DNA of 64,000 bases from Armatimonadota bacterium (lineage in GTDB: Bacteria; Armatimonadota; UBA5829; DTJY01). Under the pieces are notes generated by a model. That model had not been told where the DNA came from. It saw only the letters and a program-made list of their open reading frames with translations, and did not search any database. Location of the stretch: the NCBI GenBank assembly GCA_023511795.1, contig JAIMAU010000002.1, positions 248,001-312,000 of the forward strand. Direction: 5' to 3'. The number at the start of each line of letters is the position of its first letter. Within the stretch, counting starts at the first letter, position 1. Below, one piece after another: positions 59,853-64,000 of the stretch. Made by a program: the position numbers and the translations under genes.

Positions 59853-61907
59853 CTAAGATTTCTTAAGTCTTAACCTGACGAGAGAATTTGGTGGGAATGT
59901 GTGAGTAAAGCCTGTTGAGTGTATTCCCGTGGTTGAGTGAATTGGCTTGACAGCTTCCGGTTCATCGAATGTATTCATGGCCATGAAGTCGTCGCCTGTA
60001 AGTGTTTCTACAAAGGCTTCGCATTCAGCTTGGAAATCATGAAGTGCAATATCAACTGTGAGTGGGTCTTTTGGATGCCGATTGGATACGAGAATATTCA
60101 TTTCCTTTTCTGTTTCATCGAGTAGAGCGATGGCGTCTAGCCAGGGTGCGTCATTCCATTCGGGCAAGTCGGCAAGCTCTGCAACTGAGAATTTTGGCCC
60201 TGTAATGCGGATATTAATAGGGGTTCGCCCGGGTTGAGATGCATACATTCTGTGCGCCCAGTAAACTGGGTTTGGGTATACGAACTCCCGTTGTTTCCGC
60301 AGGCCGCCGCCATGGTTCACAAGGGCTGAGTGGGTTATAATTTCCACTATTCCTTGGCTTCTAATTGCTGTGTTTGCCATTCCAGCATAAAGTAGTGCTT
60401 CTGAGAGGGTTTGGTTATTTGGCAGTTCTGGCCTGTGGGTATGTATTTGTAGCTCAGTAAGTGCAATCGTTGGAACTCTAACTCCACCTTCGGCCATTTG
60501 GCGTGCCATTTCGTGGAGATGAGCCTCGAACCAGAATGGGAGTGCCATGAAAGCCTTATAGGCAATCTCTGGGTCGGTTTCTGCAGGAATTCCAGCGCCC
60601 CTGAGCTGGTGTGTGGAAAGCGAGCGTAGAATGTCGGCGTCTTTCTCGATGATGGGTTTGTTCCAATTTAGGTCCTGGCCGTTCGCAATGAACTTAATGT
60701 TGGGATCAACGGCGTTCATAGCTTCGTAGAATCGGCGATATCGTTCGGCATATTCCTCGGGTGTGCAGTTGCCGATTTGCCAGCTGCCGTAAAGTTCGTT
60801 GCCAATTTCCCAGTATTTGACACCATAGGGTTTGGGATGCCCATTTTTTGCGCGAAGTTTGCCAAGTTCGGTGTCCAGTTCGCCGTTGCAATATTCAACC
60901 CACTGTGCCGCCTCCTCGGGTGTGCCGTTTCCGGCATTAATGCAAATCAGGGGTTCACAACCTAGCAGTCGGCACAGCGCAAGGTGTTCATCCGTTCCAA
61001 CATGATTTGGCTCTTCCTGGTCCCACGCAGGGTTCACCCGCATTGGGCGTTCATCAAGCGGGCCCACTCCATCCTGCCAATGGTAGCCTGAGACAAAATT
61101 CCCACCTGGGAAGCGAAGCATTGTCAGTTTTGATTCTTTTAAGAAGTGAAGTATGTCGGGGTCAAAACCTTCTACATTGTCCGTTGGGAATAGGAAGCAC
61201 TGGTCAAGGAAGACTTCTCCTTTTTCTTCAGCTCCGATGGTAAAAAGTAACGGCTGTCCACGCTCGACGCCATTGCGTTTAATGGTTAACTTGCCTTTGC
61301 GCTTTTGCCAATTTGGATTTACTGAAAACGTCGTTCCGCAGAGGTCCTTACCGTCAAGCGTTCGGATAATGGCGTGGAGTTCCTTTATCGTCCCTTTGGC
61401 CCATACAGTAAATTCGTATTCGCAGGTGCGGTGGATTGGCAGATAGATTGGTTGGAGGATGCCAACTTGTGGCGTGCTTAGCGACCGAATTTCAATTCTT
61501 TGGGATGTTTCCGAGTTAATTCTATCGGTAGAGAGTGAGTACGAAACGTTCCCTGTGCCCCAGCGCGCCCAGAAGCAAGCAACGCCTGCCTTATGACTCT
61601 CAAGGAGGTCAGGCCAGACTTCGGAGATTCCGGAGTGAGCTAACTTCCGTTCAAGGCCCTTCTCGCCGTGGTGGCTGAAATACTTTGATGGTTCGAAGCC
61701 GCTATTTCGCAAAATCTGCGCCCAGAAGCCATGGTATATATTGTTACCAAGGTTCTCGGTAAACTTTCCGAAAAGGTACGGAGATATCGGCTTGGATTTT
61801 TCGCCTGCAAATACCTCAATTCGTGGTTTGTCGCCGGGCTTGAACTCTACTATTGGCTTGGATTCGGTTTGCCTCAATTTCTCTACCTTAAATAAGAGTA
61901 CCCACAT
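59853..61907 (-). CDS. GH51 alpha-L-arabinofuranosidase
   Basis: 684 residues. ISPYLFGKFTENLGNNIYHGF at the start of the barrel region, FRNSGFEP-like and MLRFPGGNFVSGYHWQDG, VKYWEIGNELYGSWQIG with acid/base Glu371, IALTELQIHTHRPEL with nucleophile Glu485, and ITHSALVNHGG identify GH51. A carbohydrate-binding-like insert (residues 130-250) lies between, and a beta sandwich closes the protein (FPPNSLVRLRLKKS). No signal peptide, so it acts inside on imported arabino-oligosaccharides. ATG 61907 lacks a ribosome binding site; a TTG at 61877 with AAGG upstream is possible. Its promoter lies back to back with that of the next gene. Confidence 0.88.
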   Translation of the reverse strand: MWVLLFKVEKLRQTESKPIVEFKPGDKPRIEVFAGEKSKPISPYLFGKFTENLGNNIYHGFWAQILRNSGFEPSKYFSHHGEKGLERKLAHSGISEVWPDLLESHKAGVACFWARWGTGNVSYSLSTDRINSETSQRIEIRSLSTPQVGILQPIYLPIHRTCEYEFTVWAKGTIKELHAIIRTLDGKDLCGTTFSVNPNWQKRKGKLTIKRNGVERGQPLLFTIGAEEKGEVFLDQCFLFPTDNVEGFDPDILHFLKESKLTMLRFPGGNFVSGYHWQDGVGPLDERPMRVNPAWDQEEPNHVGTDEHLALCRLLGCEPLICINAGNGTPEEAAQWVEYCNGELDTELGKLRAKNGHPKPYGVKYWEIGNELYGSWQIGNCTPEEYAERYRRFYEAMNAVDPNIKFIANGQDLNWNKPIIEKDADILRSLSTHQLRGAGIPAETDPEIAYKAFMALPFWFEAHLHEMARQMAEGGVRVPTIALTELQIHTHRPELPNNQTLSEALLYAGMANTAIRSQGIVEIITHSALVNHGGGLRKQREFVYPNPVYWAHRMYASQPGRTPINIRITGPKFSVAELADLPEWNDAPWLDAIALLDETEKEMNILVSNRHPKDPLTVDIALHDFQAECEAFVETLTGDDFMAMNTFDEPEAVKPIHSTTGIHSTGFTHTFPPNSLVRLRLKKS

Positions 61908-61927
61908 TGGGTCATTTATATAAAGCT

Positions 61928-61956
61928 ATACTAGCCCTATCCAAGCGTTCTGTCAA
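61928..61956 (-). promoter_or_regulatory. sigma-70 promoter of the GH51 gene
   Basis: On the minus strand: TTGACA (61956-61951), 17-base spacer, TAGTAT (61933-61928). Start near 61921, 14 bases before ATG 61907. The spacer contains AACGCTTG, one base off half of the AAGCGCTT-type sites. Confidence 0.6.
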
Positions 61957-61963
61957 GCTTAGT

Positions 61964-61992
61964 TTGACGTGCCTTGTAGCGGCTGTTATAAT
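61964..61992 (+). promoter_or_regulatory. sigma-70 promoter of the secreted glycosidase-like gene
   Basis: TTGACG at 61964-61969, 17-base spacer, TATAAT at 61987-61992. Its -35 is separated by only seven bases from the -35 of the divergent GH51 promoter. Start near 61999; AAGGGAG at 62001-62007 then serves TTG 62016. Confidence 0.8.
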
Positions 61993-62015
61993 TCTCCAAG
62001 AAGGGAGTGGGGTGA

Positions 62016-64000
62016 TTGGGTCGGTTAATTTTTATTGTGTGCCTCGTGTTTATTGCAATGGCGGCTGCGTGCCGAGCACAAAATCTGCTGACGAACTCCA
62101 ACTTTTCAATGGGGCTGGAAAACTGGGAGCTATATGGCAAAGACAAGGCGCTCATTCGGTTGGGTAGCGGCGAAGGGCCTAATGGTTCGAACTGTGCCAT
62201 TGTGCCTGCAGCGCATGCGACCATATCGGAGACAATGCGCTTGAAACCAAACGCGGTCTACGAGCTTTCCTTCCTATATCGTCGTAGTTCCCCTGCTTGT
62301 GCAGGAGACTTAGTTATATTCCTTAATCGGCTTGGTGAAGGGAACGCCAGTGCCGGTGTTATTAGGCTTTCATTCCCTCGGGAGTCGGATATGTATAAAG
62401 CGGGCGAATGGGAGAAATTTTGCGAAGCATTTCGCACCCCCATTCTTACGAGCTCTGGCAAGGTTGTACTCGGCGCTTCTGGTTCTGGTGAAATTGCGTA
62501 TGCGCGGGTATCGCTGAAAGAGCTACCGCCAAGTTCGACGCCAACTTCACTGCTTCGCAACGCCGATTGGAGCAAGCTCAGATTACTCCGCACTCGCAGT
62601 CCATTATTCGAAGAGTTGCTCTCCGATTTTCCGGGTGGCTACACGGTTATTGCTTGGACTCACAACCTTAATAAAAAGAATCTGCCGCCAGAGTTAGCTG
62701 CTAAGTTCACCGATGAACAATGGAAGCAAGAACAGCTTGCTATGTTTCGGGAGGCTGGCGAAAACGGGCTTTATTATTATGGCTTGCCTGGTTATTCAGA
62801 AGTAGCTGAAGAGGTATATCGCCAGTTTGGGGTTAAATTCGACGTCGCTTGTGAGATGAGCAATGTTAGGAGTGCTGCGATTAAAGCTGGGGCTGAAATT
62901 TTGAATCCAAAGAAACACGCTTCTACATCGGCTGAACCATCGGTATCGCTGGTTGATCCTGCGTATATCAATGCAGCGGTGGAATATCTCAAAGCGCAAG
63001 CTGAGAGATTCAAGGGCAAGCCATATGTATTCGCCTATATGGGCAAAGATGAGCCGAGTATAAACTTTCCAGAAGGGCCGATATCAGAATGGGGACCGTT
63101 TGCAAGGCGGTGTGCAGAAGAGGTTCTAAGGGATTTTGGGTTCGGCAAATATGCGATGCCTGCTCCTGGGGACCCTGAATATCTTGCTGATGATGTTAAC
63201 CGCCCATTTCGTTGGATTGCTTTCAACCGCTGGATGGCAGCGAAATATGCTGACTCCAAGAAAACTATGTACGAGGCGCTTAAGGCTGTTGACCCAAATG
63301 CACTTTATAGTCCTTGTGACTATTGGTTCATGACCGGCTTCGTGCCTTTTGACTTTGCACTCATGGCGAAGTATGGTGATATCTTCGATTGCGACCCTTA
63401 TGCTAGCTCGGCAGAGCGAATCAAGGGCAGAGGACTTTACAACCACGGCTTTGGGACTAAGTTCTTGCGTGATATTACTAGAAAGCCTGTTCGTGCGATT
63501 GTGCAAGCTTTCGATTATGCTGGGTACGACATGACCCCCGAAGATTTGCTTGAGTGGGTTAGCCAAAGCCTGCGGGCTGGCGCTAGCCATATTGACTTTT
63601 ACCAGATGGATAACCCTAGGTTTACACATCCCGACCGATGGAAGATGATGCTGTATATTTCGAAGGTTGTTACTTCGATGAGGGCAATTAAAATCCCTGA
63701 TGACCCGGAGGTTGCGATACTTTACTCTGCCGATTCGCATCGAAGCAAAGGTCCGAGCACCAATGCAAATGAGCTTTATACTGCCTATGCCTTGCTTGGT
63801 GAAAGGGTTGGCTCATGGTTTGAATTCGTAGATGATGATTCGCTAGCACGGGGGGGAAGAAGCCTGTCTAAATATCGGGCAGTCTACATACCCTTTGGTA
63901 CTTATCAGCGGAAGTCGGTCGTTCGGCAGATTGAGGAGTTTGTCCGAAAAGGCGGCGTCGTTATTTCTGGGGACCCGAGTATTTTTTCATGGGATATCAA
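62016..64000 (+). CDS. secreted glycosidase-like protein of unrecognised family (cut by window edge)
   Basis: Open from TTG 62016 to the window edge: 661 residues so far. A signal peptide (GRLIFIVCLVFIAMAAACRA) is followed by a carbohydrate-binding-like sandwich (LLTNSNFSMGLENWELYG, NAVYELSFLYRR), then a TIM-barrel-like region from about residue 190 (GGYTVIAWTHNLNKKN, FAYMGKDEPSINFPEG, VRAIVQAFDYAGYDMTPED, GASHIDFYQMDNPRF) and a flavodoxin-like part at the end (AVYIPFGTYQRKSVVRQIEE, GGVVISGDPS). The order barrel then flavodoxin-like domain resembles GH42-type proteins. The Glu in GKDEPS is a possible catalytic residue. I cannot name the family. An in-frame stop just before the TTG and a ribosome binding site eight bases upstream fix the start. 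Confidence 0.65.
   Translation, partial: MGRLIFIVCLVFIAMAAACRAQNLLTNSNFSMGLENWELYGKDKALIRLGSGEGPNGSNCAIVPAAHATISETMRLKPNAVYELSFLYRRSSPACAGDLVIFLNRLGEGNASAGVIRLSFPRESDMYKAGEWEKFCEAFRTPILTSSGKVVLGASGSGEIAYARVSLKELPPSSTPTSLLRNADWSKLRLLRTRSPLFEELLSDFPGGYTVIAWTHNLNKKNLPPELAAKFTDEQWKQEQLAMFREAGENGLYYYGLPGYSEVAEEVYRQFGVKFDVACEMSNVRSAAIKAGAEILNPKKHASTSAEPSVSLVDPAYINAAVEYLKAQAERFKGKPYVFAYMGKDEPSINFPEGPISEWGPFARRCAEEVLRDFGFGKYAMPAPGDPEYLADDVNRPFRWIAFNRWMAAKYADSKKTMYEALKAVDPNALYSPCDYWFMTGFVPFDFALMAKYGDIFDCDPYASSAERIKGRGLYNHGFGTKFLRDITRKPVRAIVQAFDYAGYDMTPEDLLEWVSQSLRAGASHIDFYQMDNPRFTHPDRWKMMLYISKVVTSMRAIKIPDDPEVAILYSADSHRSKGPSTNANELYTAYALLGERVGSWFEFVDDDSLARGGRSLSKYRAVYIPFGTYQRKSVVRQIEEFVRKGGVVISGDPSIFSWDI

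Noticed and set aside
1-64000. tRNA genes, CRISPR arrays, insertion sequences, prophage or integrase genes
   Set aside because: Looked for T-loop-like sequences, regular spaced repeats and transposase or integrase motifs while reading; none found.

Overview
The window is one contiguous bacterial chromosome segment of roughly half GC, densely coded, with no tRNA, rRNA, CRISPR array, insertion sequence or phage gene that I can recognise. The cell-division cluster (YggS, SepF, ProC, YggU), RqcH, many uncharacterised secreted glycosidases, a DUF6599/DUF362 pair and a corrinoid protein with its reductive activator suggest an anaerobic or facultative, polysaccharide-degrading member of the Terrabacteria side of the tree. 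Armatimonadota is my best guess, but it rests on gene content alone. Promoters are of the ordinary sigma-70 type (for example TTGACA-N17-TAGAAT at 3094 and TTGACG-N17-TATAAT at 61964).

Layout. 1-3082: a truncated rqcH on the minus strand diverges from a GH42-type glycosidase. 3094-10042: a housekeeping run gmk, coaBC, metK, priA, def, fmt with overlapping or nearly touching genes. 10199-13237: a TPR protein, a RACo-type corrinoid activator and a methyltransferase corrinoid protein. 13359-17761: a small DMT/SMR-type membrane protein followed by two large multi-pass membrane proteins (YfhO-like and GT-C-like), probably envelope glycan assembly. 17822-21337: PilZ-like protein, mnmG, BON protein and a UPF0016 cation exporter. 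21425-28101: a secreted GHL10 glycosidase diverging from a fucose/arabinose-isomerase-like protein and an MFS exporter. 28174-33316: a methyltransferase, then yggS, sepF, proC, a CPBP protease, a DUF2500-like protein and yggU. 33384-37054: GH130, a double FKBP lipoprotein, DUF6599 and Tat-exported DUF362. 37194-43639: a large secreted glycosidase diverging from a Tat-exported isomerase-like protein and L-rhamnose isomerase. 43774-48209: DUF58, a TgpA-like transglutaminase and holA. 48217-52390: a membrane-anchored unknown, a LuxR-type HTH protein, a 600-base non-coding region and a GH78 rhamnosidase. 52490-56524: dinG, an anti-sigma-like protein and an ECF sigma factor. 56836-64000: a second GHL10 protein, a GH51 arabinofuranosidase and a truncated secreted glycosidase-like protein.

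How the genes fit together. GH78 would release rhamnose for RhaI; GH51 arabinose; GH42 and GH130 galactosides and mannosides; the two isomerase-like proteins and the GHL10 proteins point the same way. Two palindromes of the AAGCGCTT type, beside the GHL10 gene and beside the Tat-exported isomerase gene, suggest a shared LacI-family regulator that is not encoded here.

The most unusual signals are not protein genes. At 49485-49698 a 20-base imperfect palindrome, a promoter and a plus-strand intrinsic terminator frame about 165 bases that hold no gene. The predicted RNA has a 13-base pyrimidine run complementary to Shine-Dalgarno-like sequence and a 12-base perfect match (plus a nearby 6-base match) to the leader of the corrinoid-protein gene. 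At 48812-48858 two adjacent hairpins have complementary loops. Three genes (rqcH, mnmG and the 28174 methyltransferase) have an extended -10 box only 6-10 bases before the start codon and no clear ribosome binding site, suggesting leaderless transcripts.
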